A stretch of 64,000 nt of DNA from JAWVFM01 sp963823245 (GTDB taxonomy: Bacteria; Actinomycetota; Thermoleophilia; Solirubrobacterales; 70-9), in assembly GCA_963823245.1 (NCBI GenBank), contig CAWGKQ010000009.1, positions 18,378-82,377 on the forward strand, given 5' to 3'. The first letter of the stretch is position 1. Each line of letters opens with the position of its first letter. Below, in pieces: positions 34,814 through 43,165 of this stretch. Made by a program: the position numbers and the translations under genes. Below the pieces are notes generated by a model. The model was not told where the DNA came from. It saw only the letters and a program-made list of their open reading frames with translations, and made no database searches.

Positions 34814-36940
34814 TCAGTTCTGCCCGCCGGCGACGTGGTTGAGCGCGTCGGCGACCCTGACCACGTCGCCGGCCGTGCTGAAGTCGACCGCCAGCAGGTT
34901 TGGAAAAGCGTGACGGATGCGCTCGCAGAGCCTTGCGCGGTACAGCAGCGGTCGGAAGTTGTTCACCTTCTCTGCGACGCTCGGCCGGGGGGCAGGACCG
35001 TTCGTGATGAAGTTGTTGAGAAGGAAGATCGATCCTCGGCGGCCGCCGCGGTTGGGTGCGCAGCTCGCGCCGACCTTCGAGGGGTCGTCGAGCTGCGTGG
35101 AGTCGGCGAAGGTGTACGGGGTCTCCTGAACGATTCCCTCGTAGGCCGGGTGGTACCACGACGCCCCGCCGCCACCGTGTTTCTCGGCGAGGAGGACGAG
35201 GCGCTGGTTCGAGCTGACCATCTGGCCCAGGGTTGGCCATTTCGTGGTGGACCCCTTGTAGACGAAGGGCTCGAGGCCCGCCTGCCTGACCTCCGCCACG
35301 TAGTCCTTCGGCTTGACGTAGTCCTCGTTGACGATCACGAGCACCTGGGTGGGGTGGGTGACGAGGAAGTCACGCACCTCCGATAGCGCTTGTGAAAGTG
35401 GAAGGGCGCCTGTCTCGCAGAACCGGTGACACAGGTAGATGCTCGCCGGCCCCCCGCCGCCCTCGAACTCGGGCAGGCGGTCACGGATGCGCAGCGCAGC
35501 GTCGACGAACTCACGGCCAAGCTCGTCGACGTACTGCTTTCGCTTCTCGTTGTCGAACCCGGTGAGCACGGTCTTCACGTGGCCGTCCGGTGTCTCGCGG
35601 CCGTAGTAGGTGTCCCAGAGGAGGGCCCGGATGCCGTCGTCGAGCTGCGACGGAATCGACTGCGCCTGATTGGCAAAGAGCCAGCCGGATTCGGTCGCCG
35701 CGGACATCGAGTTGTGGGTCGCCGGCAGGGCGACGTCGTCGAACGGCCGGCCGCAGAGCGCCTTGAAGCCGTTGCACGTACCCGCTACGTCCCCCTCGGC
35801 ATTGAGGGCGCCTCCGGTGACGTAAGCGGTACCGGCGACGCCGATCGTGACCACGACGACCGCCGACGCGATCCCGGCCTCGATCAGGTGCCGCCGCTGC
35901 ATCGGGCGCTCCTCGGGGTGGGCCGGAGTTATCAGGCGCAGGATCTCGGCGACGCCGATGTACACGATGTAGAGGCCGAGGAGCAGGAACGCCAGCTCGA
36001 GCACGAAGGCGTGGTCGGTGATGACGACGATCCCGGCGACCACGAACGCGATCGCCCTCAGGGCTCGCGCCCAGGTCCGCTCTGGCGTGGTCTCGATCAG
36101 CGCCCAGGCGCGGCGCAGCGGCGCGGCGACCTCGACCGGGCGGATCAGCGACGCCGCCGCGGCCGCGATCACGGCTCCCGCCCCGGTGAAGATGAAGAGC
36201 GCGGTCCGCAGGTCGTCGAGGAAGGCGTCCCAAACGCCGCCGGCCGCCGCGCGGCTCGACGGCGGGACCTGGTGAAGCAGCGCGGCGCGCCCGACGTGGT
36301 AGGCGAGCAGCAGCACCACGCCCACGGCCGCCGCGGCGATCCCACCGCGCACGATCGCCCGCCGCCGGTCCGGCGCGAGGGCGATCCCGCCGGCGCCGCA
36401 GACGATGCCGAGCACCAGGAGCAGCGGCGTAATGATCTCGAGCTTGTGCAGGCGCTCGACCACCTTGATGAAGCCCTGTCCGACCTCGATGTGGATCTTG
36501 ATGCGCGGGATCCGGCCCCCGATCACCGGGATCTGCTGTTTGGGCCCGACCTTCTTGAGCGCGTCGGTGAGCAGGGTGCCGACGTCGGCGAGAGCGAGGG
36601 TCGCGGTGTCCTGGTCCTGGTTGAAGAGCGCCGCATGGACGTCCGCGACCGCACCGCGGAAGAGGCTGCGGAACTGCGCGCTCTCGATGATCGTCCCGGC
36701 GACGGTGTGGATCACGGGCCGCAGGCCGATCAGGTCCTGCTGCGCCTTGAGGACAACGTCGTCGGTGATCGCGTCGGCGACCTTGTTCTCGACGGCCGTC
36801 TCCTGGAGCGCGGCGGTCGCCCGGTTGGCGAACTGGTCCGAGTCGAAGATCGCGCGATTCGCGTAGCCCGTGACCAGCGCGAGCGCGAGCGCGACCGCGG
36901 CCAGGGGCACGAGAATCGCAGCCGCCGCCTTCCTTGCCAC
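34814..36940 (-). CDS. Membrane protein with PI-PLC-like phosphodiesterase domain
   Basis: 708 residues from GTG 36940. Residues about 8-25 form an anchor; an extracytoplasmic region to about 175 and then about five more helices to about residue 365 follow. After the last helix comes a domain with PATHNSMSA (the PI-PLC X-box histidine), a conserved Trp-Asp pair in ALLWDTYYG, and IYLCHRFCETG (second His). The PI-PLC fold cleaves phosphoinositides or related phosphodiesters; here it would face outside. CAGAAT 6 nt before the start may be its -10 box. The 1,027-codon open frame further upstream is antisense shadow. Confidence 0.75.
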   Translation of the reverse strand: MARKAAAAILVPLAAVALALALVTGYANRAIFDSDQFANRATAALQETAVENKVADAITDDVVLKAQQDLIGLRPVIHTVAGTIIESAQFRSLFRGAVADVHAALFNQDQDTATLALADVGTLLTDALKKVGPKQQIPVIGGRIPRIKIHIEVGQGFIKVVERLHKLEIITPLLLVLGIVCGAGGIALAPDRRRAIVRGGIAAAAVGVVLLLAYHVGRAALLHQVPPSSRAAAGGVWDAFLDDLRTALFIFTGAGAVIAAAAASLIRPVEVAAPLRRAWALIETTPERTWARALRAIAFVVAGIVVITDHAFVLELAFLLLGLYIVYIGVAEILRLITPAHPEERPMQRRHLIEAGIASAVVVVTIGVAGTAYVTGGALNAEGDVAGTCNGFKALCGRPFDDVALPATHNSMSAATESGWLFANQAQSIPSQLDDGIRALLWDTYYGRETPDGHVKTVLTGFDNEKRKQYVDELGREFVDAALRIRDRLPEFEGGGGPASIYLCHRFCETGALPLSQALSEVRDFLVTHPTQVLVIVNEDYVKPKDYVAEVRQAGLEPFVYKGSTTKWPTLGQMVSSNQRLVLLAEKHGGGGASWYHPAYEGIVQETPYTFADSTQLDDPSKVGASCAPNRGGRRGSIFLLNNFITNGPAPRPSVAEKVNNFRPLLYRARLCERIRHAFPNLLAVDFSTAGDVVRVADALNHVAGGQN

Positions 36941-36979
36941 GGGGCGATTCTGCCAAGGCTGGTGGGGCGCGCTCGATAT

Positions 36980-37936
36980 ATGCTGGCGCCGGGTGGCTGT
37001 ATTGCGCAGAGCTCTGGTGGCGGGCGCTGGGAGCCCACGGACCACATGCGCATCGCGAGCACCTCGAAGGCGTTCAACGGCGCCACGGCCCTGGCGCTCG
37101 TCCGCCGCCACAAGCTTCATCTCAAGGACACGGTCGGCGAGCTCCTGCCGTCCCTGCCCAAGGCCTGGCACAAGGTGACCCTCGCCGAGGCGCTCCAGCA
37201 CACCAGCGGGCTGCCGAACTACACGACTAGGCGCTTCCAGCGCTACCTGGGCCGTCACCTTCACAAGCGGTTCCACCCGCGCGAGATCCTCAGCTTCGTC
37301 AGGCACAGGGGCCTCGAGTTCAAGCCGGGCACCGGCTACGAGTACTCGAACACGGACAACATCGTCATCGGGCTCATGATCAAGGCGGCGAGGCACGGCT
37401 CGTACGTCCACGCCCTCAAGCGACTGGTCCTGCATCCGCTCAAGCTGGGCGGCACCTCGCTTCCCGTGGGCTCGGAGCTGCGCCGTCCCTACGTGCACGG
37501 CTACGACTTCGCCGCGGGCTCGCGGGAGGATGTGACGCACGCGACCACCATGTCCTGGGTCTGGGCCGCGGGCGGCATGGTGTCCACGCCGCAGGAGCTC
37601 GACCGGTTCATGCGCGCCTACGTCGGCGGGCGCTTCGCCGGCGGCAAGGTGCGGCGCCGCCAGCTCACGTTCGTCAAGGGCGGAAGCGAGCCGCCGGGCC
37701 CCGGCCGGATGGGCGCGGGTCTCGCGATCTTCCGCTACCGCACCCGGTGCGGCACGGTCTACGGCCACACCGGCAACTTCCCGGGCTACACCCAGTTCGC
37801 CGTCGCCACGCGTGACGGCCGCAATTCGGCGACCCTCTCGCTGAACACCCAGCTGAGCACGACGACGGGCTCCCCCCAGGCGTACAAGGCTTTCCATCGC
37901 GCCACCCGGGTCCTGGCGTGCGCAGCACTCCGCTGA
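36980..37936 (+). CDS. Serine hydrolase (class C beta-lactamase/DD-peptidase fold), N-terminus missing
   Basis: 318 residues from ATG 36980. All three catalytic motifs are seen: STSK (SxxK) at about residue 28, YSN in YEYSNTDN, and HTG in GHTGNFPG. Family members normally have a signal peptide and about 50-60 residues before SxxK; only about 27 remain, and nothing in the 40 bp back to the divergent PI-PLC-like gene supplies them. The gene is therefore probably 5'-truncated or its start is damaged by sequence error. If active it would be cytoplasmic. It may have been an exported D-alanyl-D-alanine peptidase or esterase. Confidence 0.7.
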   Translation: MLAPGGCIAQSSGGGRWEPTDHMRIASTSKAFNGATALALVRRHKLHLKDTVGELLPSLPKAWHKVTLAEALQHTSGLPNYTTRRFQRYLGRHLHKRFHPREILSFVRHRGLEFKPGTGYEYSNTDNIVIGLMIKAARHGSYVHALKRLVLHPLKLGGTSLPVGSELRRPYVHGYDFAAGSREDVTHATTMSWVWAAGGMVSTPQELDRFMRAYVGGRFAGGKVRRRQLTFVKGGSEPPGPGRMGAGLAIFRYRTRCGTVYGHTGNFPGYTQFAVATRDGRNSATLSLNTQLSTTTGSPQAYKAFHRATRVLACAALR

Positions 37937-38679
37937 GCGACCACCTCAGCATTCGCCGCGTCCTCGCCGACGCGTGGCGCGTCAACCGGACGCGGTTCGC
38001 GTTCCTTTTTCTCGCGGCGCTCGTCGTCTTCGTCCCCGTCGGGTTCGTCGAGGCGATCCAGCTCCACGAGGTGCAGACCGGCGACATCGACGTCGTCGAG
38101 GTTGATCGCGGTCGTCCTGGTGGCGGCACTCTTCACCGCGATCACGCTCGTCGGCGAGGTTCTCTACAGCGGCATCGTCGCCGCCATCGTCAAGGCGGAC
38201 CGTGGGCAGGGCAGCCATCCGCTGGGCGAGACTCGTTCGCTCGCTTCCCTACGGCCGGCTCGTCGCCGCGGACCTCCTGTTCGTCGTCGTCGTGGCGCTC
38301 GGCTTCGTCGCCCTGATCGTCCCCGGCGTGGTCTTCCTCGCCTGGTTCTGCCTCGCCGCCGCCGGTGATCGAGGTGGAGCGAGTGTCGGTGCGCCGGGCC
38401 TTCCGGCGCAGCCGCGAACTCGTGCGGCGCGACTTCTGGCGGGCGCTCGCGATCGTGGTCGTCGGTCACGGTCGTGAGCGAGCTCGTCTCGAGCCGGCAT
38501 CTCGGACCTCGTGGCGACCGAGCTCGGCCACTCGCTTCGTCGATCGCTGGATCGAGTCGACGCTCTCGGGCATGATCACGGCGCCCCTGTTCGCGTTCCC
38601 GATCGTCGTCCTCTACTTCGAGCTCGTGGCGCTGGGAGAGCCGGCGGCCACGAGCTCCGGCACGGTCACGAACCCGTAG
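37918..38679 (+). pseudogene. Multi-span membrane protein broken by about six frameshifts
   Basis: Hydrophobic segments in successive frames join into one protein: RRVLADAWRVNRTRFAFLFL, then AVVLVAALFTAITLVGEVLY, then GRLVAADLLFVVVVALGFVA, then ERVSVRRAFRRSRELVRRDF, then SELVSS and ISDLVATELGHS, then TAPLFAFPIVVLYFELVAL. Each change of frame is +1, so six one-base insertions (near 38101, 38232, 38360, 38461, 38494 and 38537) would explain everything. The layout resembles actinobacterial glycerophosphoryl-diester-phosphodiesterase-type membrane domains. Its end overlaps the convergent deacetylase gene. Error clustering or true decay cannot be separated here. Confidence 0.6.
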
Positions 38680-39365
38680 CCCTCGGCGCAGCCGCGCTCG
38701 AGGATCGCCTGCGTGGCGGCCAGCGTCTTCGAGCGGTCCGCCCCGACCCCGCGGTCGGAGCCGTCGTGCAGAAGCACGATGTCGCCGCCTCGCGCCCGCC
38801 GGCCGCGGCGCCCGATCGCGCGCGCGGTCGTGGTGCGGCGCCAGTCGTAGCAGGTGACGGACCACATCACGGGCGCGTAGCCCTCCGCGGCGAGGGTGCG
38901 GAGGGTCCCGGGGCGACGGCGGCCGTAGGGCGGCCTCATGATCGCCCGCCCATCGATTTCGGCGAAGCTCGCACCGGCCGCCTCGACGGCCTCCCTCGTG
39001 CGGTCGAGCTCGAGGCGAAGCGTCGAGTCCGAGGTGGTCGGCAGAGAGGGATGGGCCCAGGTGTGGTTGCCGAGCGCGTGTCCGCGCTCGGCGATCTCGC
39101 TCACGAGGCCGGGCTCGGCCGCCGCGAACCTGCCGATGACGAAGAAGGTCGCGCGAGCCTCGTGGCGGTCGAGGATCTCGAGCAGCTGCTCCGTCGCCGC
39201 CGGGTTCGGCCCGTCGTCGAAGGTGAGCGCGATCCGCCGCTCGGCGCCGGGGACGCGGCAGATCGTGGCGCCGTAGAGCTGCGAGGTGGGGGAGGCCGCG
39301 TGGTAGCAGGCGAGGCCCACGGCGCCCGCGCCGGCGCCCAGGGCGGCCAGCCCGGTGGTGCTCAC
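38613..39365 (-). CDS. Polysaccharide deacetylase (NodB homology)
   Basis: 250 residues from GTG 39365, overlapping the stop of the upstream gene. An N-terminal hydrophobic stretch (GLAALGAGAGAVGLACYH) exports or anchors it. The NodB domain has motif 1 TFDDGPNP (catalytic and metal Asp), motif 2 HTWAHPSL (two metal His), motif 3 RPPYGRRRPG, motif 4 with DWRR, and motif 5 DIVLLHDG. Such enzymes remove N- or O-acetyl groups from peptidoglycan, chitin or other glycans outside the cell. The 1,344-bp frame that contains it begins in the upstream gene and is not real beyond 39365. Confidence 0.88.
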   Translation of the reverse strand: MSTTGLAALGAGAGAVGLACYHAASPTSQLYGATICRVPGAERRIALTFDDGPNPAATEQLLEILDRHEARATFFVIGRFAAAEPGLVSEIAERGHALGNHTWAHPSLPTTSDSTLRLELDRTREAVEAAGASFAEIDGRAIMRPPYGRRRPGTLRTLAAEGYAPVMWSVTCYDWRRTTTARAIGRRGRRARGGDIVLLHDGSDRGVGADRSKTLAATQAILERGCAEGYGFVTVPELVAAGSPSATSSK

Positions 39366-40105
39366 GGCTGCGGCGGTGTGCTCGGCGCGCCGCCGATCAT
39401 GTCCTGGAAACGCTGATAGCGGGCGCGGCCCCGCTCGTAGCGCTCGTGCGCCTTCACCGCCTTGGCGCTCCCCTCCGGATAGCGGCGCTGCGCCCACCAC
39501 GAGCCGGGCTTGGCCAGGCGGATCGCGCCGACGAGCGAGATGAACGGCACGAACATTCCGACTACCGCAAACAGGTACTTGCCCTTGAGCGCGCAGAGCA
39601 CTGCCAGGACGAGCACGAGCACCAGGACGAGGAGGACGGTGAGCAGCGACCCGGTCTCCGCCTTGTTGACCGGCACCGCACCCAGCACGATCAGGCTGCC
39701 GAGCAGCGCGGCGATCACCACGGCGTCCACGGACTTGCGCCCCTCCTCGGCCCAATACACGTCGTCCAGGTGGACCCAGAGCGCGTACTCGTCGAGCGTC
39801 AGCCCGGCGCCGATGCCGAACCCAACCGCCAGGATCTCGAGCCACGGGCTGTGCGGATGGAGCGCGAACTCGACGAAGCCGGTGGCCATCATGATCACGA
39901 TCCCGAACACGAGGTGATGCACGTGGAGATCGCCGGTGCTGACGCTCCCGGGCCACCAGGGGACCTTCGGGCTTCGCATCAGACGGGCGCTCGTGCGGAT
40001 GAACGCGAACGCTCCCAGCATCCCGGCGAGCACAAGGATCGCGGAGAGCTGCCGATGGTTGTTCGGCGTCAGGTTGATCCTGAGCGTCAGGTCAGCGAGC
40101 GGCAC
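39362..40105 (-). CDS. Integral membrane protein of unknown function
   Basis: 247 residues, about six membrane helices (for example LSAILVLAGMLGAFAFIRTS and LLTVLLVLVLVLVLAVLCAL). Two conserved-looking polar motifs lie between helices: GDLHVHHLVFGI, which could bind a metal, and LDEYALWVHLDDVYW. The C-terminus is charged and cytoplasmic. The start is GTG 40105, with TACGAT 9 nt upstream. It overlaps the polysaccharide deacetylase downstream, so the pair may act together at the envelope. I do not recognise the family. Confidence 0.7.
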   Translation of the reverse strand: MPLADLTLRINLTPNNHRQLSAILVLAGMLGAFAFIRTSARLMRSPKVPWWPGSVSTGDLHVHHLVFGIVIMMATGFVEFALHPHSPWLEILAVGFGIGAGLTLDEYALWVHLDDVYWAEEGRKSVDAVVIAALLGSLIVLGAVPVNKAETGSLLTVLLVLVLVLVLAVLCALKGKYLFAVVGMFVPFISLVGAIRLAKPGSWWAQRRYPEGSAKAVKAHERYERGRARYQRFQDMIGGAPSTPPQP

Positions 40106-40174
40106 GACGCCGCGATCGTATCCAGGCCGGTTCGCCGACCCCTCGAAAACCCCCTGCTACTCTCGCCGTCCGAT

Positions 40175-40197
40175 CGGCGGGGCATGGTTCCCCGCCG
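40175..40197. promoter_or_regulatory. GC-rich hairpin in the topA leader
   Basis: CGGCGGGG, 7-nt loop, CCCCGCCG: a perfect 8-bp stem between TACTCT (40157-40162, possible -10) and the topA SD. It could act as an attenuator or supercoiling-sensitive element; it lacks a T-tract. Confidence 0.3.
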
Positions 40198-40234
40198 TTG
40201 ATTTGAGCGGAACGGCTCGTCCGGGAGGCACCAG

Positions 40235-42532
40235 ATGCGCCTCATCATCACGGAGAAGAACAACTCGGCGAAGAAGATCGCCGAGATCCTGAGCGGCGGT
40301 TCGGCGAAGGCCGACGCCACGTACAAGGTGCCGTTTTACGCCTGGTCGGACGCCGACGGCGATCAGATGACCGTGGGCCTCAAGGGCCATGTGATGGGAG
40401 TGGCGTTCCCCGACGGCTACTCGAACTGGCAGGAGACGGACCTTCACGACCTGATCGACGCCGAGCTCGTCCCCGAGCCCACCGACAAGAACGTCGTCAA
40501 GGCGGTCCGCAAGCTCGCCAAGGACGCGAGCGAGGTCGTGATCGCCACCGACTACGACCGCGAGGGCGAGCTGATCGGCCTGGAGGCGCTGGCGCAGGTG
40601 CTCGAGGCAAACCCCGGCGTCGCGGGCGAGGCGCTCGAGGCCCGTCCGCCGATCAAGCGCGCCCGCTACTCGGCGCTCACCAAGGACGAGATCGAGCGCG
40701 CGTTCGGGGAGCTCGACGAGCTCTCCTACGACCTGGCCTACGCCGGCGCCGCGCGCCAGGACATCGACCTGATCTGGGGCGCCACGCTCACGCGTGCGGT
40801 CTCGCTGGCGACCCGGCGCTTCGGCTCCAACTTCCTCTCGGTCGGCCGCGTCCAAAGCCCCACGCTGGCGCTGGTCGTCGAGCGCGAGCTCGAGCGCCGC
40901 GCCCACGTGCCAAAGCCCTACTGGGAGCTCTTCGCTCGCTTCGCGCATCCCGACGGCGCGTTCGAGGCCCACCACGCGACCGACAAGTTCTGGGACAAGC
41001 AGGAGGCGGAGCAGGCGCTGGCCGGCACGAAGAGCCCCGGCGTGGTCGCCGAGGTGAGCTCGCGGCGCAACTCACGCAAGCCGCCGACGCCGCTCAACAC
41101 CACGGCATTCACAACCGACGCCTCGAGCCGCCTCGGGATTACCCCCGCGGCGGCGATGCGCATCGCCGAGGACCTCTACATGGACGGGTTCATCTCCTAT
41201 CCGCGGACCGACAACACCGTCTATCCGAGCTCGCTCAATACACGCGAGCTCGTCTCGTCACTGGTCCGGATAGCCGACTTCAACGCCGCTGCACCGCTAC
41301 TCGAGGGTGAGCTCACCCCGACTCGCGGCCGCAAGGAGACCACCGACCACCCGCCGATCTACCCCACCCAGGCCGTCTACCCGAACGCCTTGGACGGCTC
41401 CAAGCGCCGCGTCTACGAGCTCGTCGTCCGCCGCTTCCTCGCCACGTTCTCGGAGCCGATGATCACGGAGTCGACGCGCGCCGACATCGACGCCGGGTCA
41501 GAGCGCTACTTCGTGCGGGGATCGGTCGTGGTCGATCCGGGCTACGCCGCCATCTACACCTACGCGCGCTCCTCCGACGAGGAGATCCCGAAGCTCGAGT
41601 CCGGCCAGGAGCTCCCGCTCGACGGCGACCCGTGGATGGTCGACAAGGAGACCCAGCCCCCATCCCGCATCAGCCAGGGCAAGCTTGTCGAGCTGATGGA
41701 GGAGCGGGGCCTCGGGACCAAGGCGACCCGCGCCGACATCATCCAGAAGCTCTACGACCGCGGCTACGTGTTCTCCAACCCGCCGGAGCCGTCGGAGACC
41801 GGGATCGCGATGTACAAGGCCTTCAACCGCTTCGTGCCGCGCATGGCGACGCCGGAGATGACCGCCGAGCTCGAACAGGACATGGACGAGATCGCAGCCG
41901 GCAAGACCTCGAAGGACGAGGTGCTGAAGGTGAGCCGCGAGATGCTCCACTCGACGACGGCCGCGCTCGAGGACAAGCGCGAGGACCTTGCCAAGGAGAT
42001 CTGGGCCGGGATGGACGAGGACAAGTTCCTCGGCCCGTGCAAGGTCTGCGAGGAGGCTGGGCGCAAGCGCGAGGACGGCTCGCCCAACCGCCTCCGCGTG
42101 ATCGAGCTCAAGGGCGGCAAGCGGATGTACGGCTGTGAGGGGTGGAAGCGCGACGACCCCGACTCGCCTGACTCCTGCTCGGTCTCCGGCCCGCTTCCCG
42201 GCCGCGGCTATGAGCTCTGGCGCCTCGAGGAGCGCTGCTCCATCTGCGGCGAGATGCCGCGGCTCACGGTCAAGGGCTTTCGCGGCCGGCCCTGGAAGCT
42301 GTGTCTCAACGACGACTGCCCGTCGATGGTGGAGATGAGGCAGAAGCGCGAGGAGCGCCAGAAGGCCCGGGAGGCGAAGGAGGCCGCGAAGGCGAACGGT
42401 GCTTCGGCGGACGAGGCCGATGCCGGCAAGCCCGCGCGCGCGTCGGGCAACGGCCGTCGCGCGAGACGTAAGAAGCCCTCGCCAGGGACCGCTCGCACGA
42501 AGCGCGCCGGCTCGGGCACCCGCAAGTCGTAG
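40235..42532 (+). CDS. topA: DNA topoisomerase I (type IA), archaeal-like
   Basis: 765 residues. It relaxes negative supercoils through a transient Tyr-DNA bond. The TOPRIM domain starts MRLIITEKNNSAKKIAEILS and has TDYDREGELIG; the active site is FISYPRTDN with Tyr322. The N-terminal style and total length resemble archaeal TopA (TIGR01057-type) more than the usual 850-950-residue bacterial enzyme. The C-terminus has two zinc-ribbon modules (CKVC...CEGWKRDDPDSPDSC and CSIC...CLNDDC, with gaps) and a Lys/Arg/Ala-rich tail. GGGAGGCACC precedes the ATG. tmk follows after 6 bp. Confidence 0.92.
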   Translation: MRLIITEKNNSAKKIAEILSGGSAKADATYKVPFYAWSDADGDQMTVGLKGHVMGVAFPDGYSNWQETDLHDLIDAELVPEPTDKNVVKAVRKLAKDASEVVIATDYDREGELIGLEALAQVLEANPGVAGEALEARPPIKRARYSALTKDEIERAFGELDELSYDLAYAGAARQDIDLIWGATLTRAVSLATRRFGSNFLSVGRVQSPTLALVVERELERRAHVPKPYWELFARFAHPDGAFEAHHATDKFWDKQEAEQALAGTKSPGVVAEVSSRRNSRKPPTPLNTTAFTTDASSRLGITPAAAMRIAEDLYMDGFISYPRTDNTVYPSSLNTRELVSSLVRIADFNAAAPLLEGELTPTRGRKETTDHPPIYPTQAVYPNALDGSKRRVYELVVRRFLATFSEPMITESTRADIDAGSERYFVRGSVVVDPGYAAIYTYARSSDEEIPKLESGQELPLDGDPWMVDKETQPPSRISQGKLVELMEERGLGTKATRADIIQKLYDRGYVFSNPPEPSETGIAMYKAFNRFVPRMATPEMTAELEQDMDEIAAGKTSKDEVLKVSREMLHSTTAALEDKREDLAKEIWAGMDEDKFLGPCKVCEEAGRKREDGSPNRLRVIELKGGKRMYGCEGWKRDDPDSPDSCSVSGPLPGRGYELWRLEERCSICGEMPRLTVKGFRGRPWKLCLNDDCPSMVEMRQKREERQKAREAKEAAKANGASADEADAGKPARASGNGRRARRKKPSPGTARTKRAGSGTRKS

Positions 42533-42538
42533 GCCGCC

Positions 42539-43165
42539 GTGTTCGTCACCCTCGAGGGGATCGACCGCTCGGGCAAGACCACCCAGGCGGCGCGCGTGGC
42601 CGCGGCGCTGGGGCCCGACGCGTTGCTGCTTCGCGAGCCGGGCGGGACCGCGGCCGGGGAGCGGATGCGCGCGCTGCTCAAGGACCCCGGCGTGGAGCTC
42701 GACCCCCGCGCCGAGGTGCTGCTCTTCTGCGCTGCGCGCGCGGAGCTCTGCCGGCGGGTCATCATCCCGGCGCTCGCCGAGGGTCGCGACGTGGTGTGCG
42801 ATCGGTTCATCGACTCCACGGTCGCCTACCAGGGAGCGGCGCGCGGCCTGGGGGCCGACCTCGTCGAGCGCCTCAACGAGGTGGCGATCGCGGAGGCCGT
42901 CCCCGATCTTACGCTGCTGCTTCGGATCGACCCCGCCGACGCCTCCGATCGCGGCCAGCAGCGCCTTGCCGCGGGGGCGGCGGACGGCGCCGACCGGTTC
43001 GAGTCGGCGGGAATCGAGCTTCAGCAGCAGGTCGCCGAGGCCTACGACGAGCTCGCCGCCCGGCACCCGGAGCGAATCGTCACGATCGACGCCACCGGAA
43101 GCGTCGACGAGGTCTCCGAGAGACTGATGGCGGTGCTCGCGGAGCGCGGCCGAACTCCCGCATGA
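42539..43165 (+). CDS. tmk: Thymidylate kinase
   Basis: 208 residues from GTG 42539. It phosphorylates dTMP to dTDP for DNA synthesis. The P-loop is GIDRSGKTTQ, the DR(Y/F) motif appears as CDRFIDSTVAYQG, and the lid region is AAGAADGADRFES. It sits 6 bp after topA and its stop overlaps the holB start in ATGA. The tmk-holB pair is a standard bacterial arrangement; topA upstream makes a DNA-replication operon. Confidence 0.95.
   Translation: MFVTLEGIDRSGKTTQAARVAAALGPDALLLREPGGTAAGERMRALLKDPGVELDPRAEVLLFCAARAELCRRVIIPALAEGRDVVCDRFIDSTVAYQGAARGLGADLVERLNEVAIAEAVPDLTLLLRIDPADASDRGQQRLAAGAADGADRFESAGIELQQQVAEAYDELAARHPERIVTIDATGSVDEVSERLMAVLAERGRTPA

Noticed and set aside
35426..36979. Long upstream extension of the serine hydrolase frame
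   Set aside because: It is antisense to the PI-PLC-like gene and gives low-complexity Arg/Asp/Gly protein; only the part from 36980 has family motifs.
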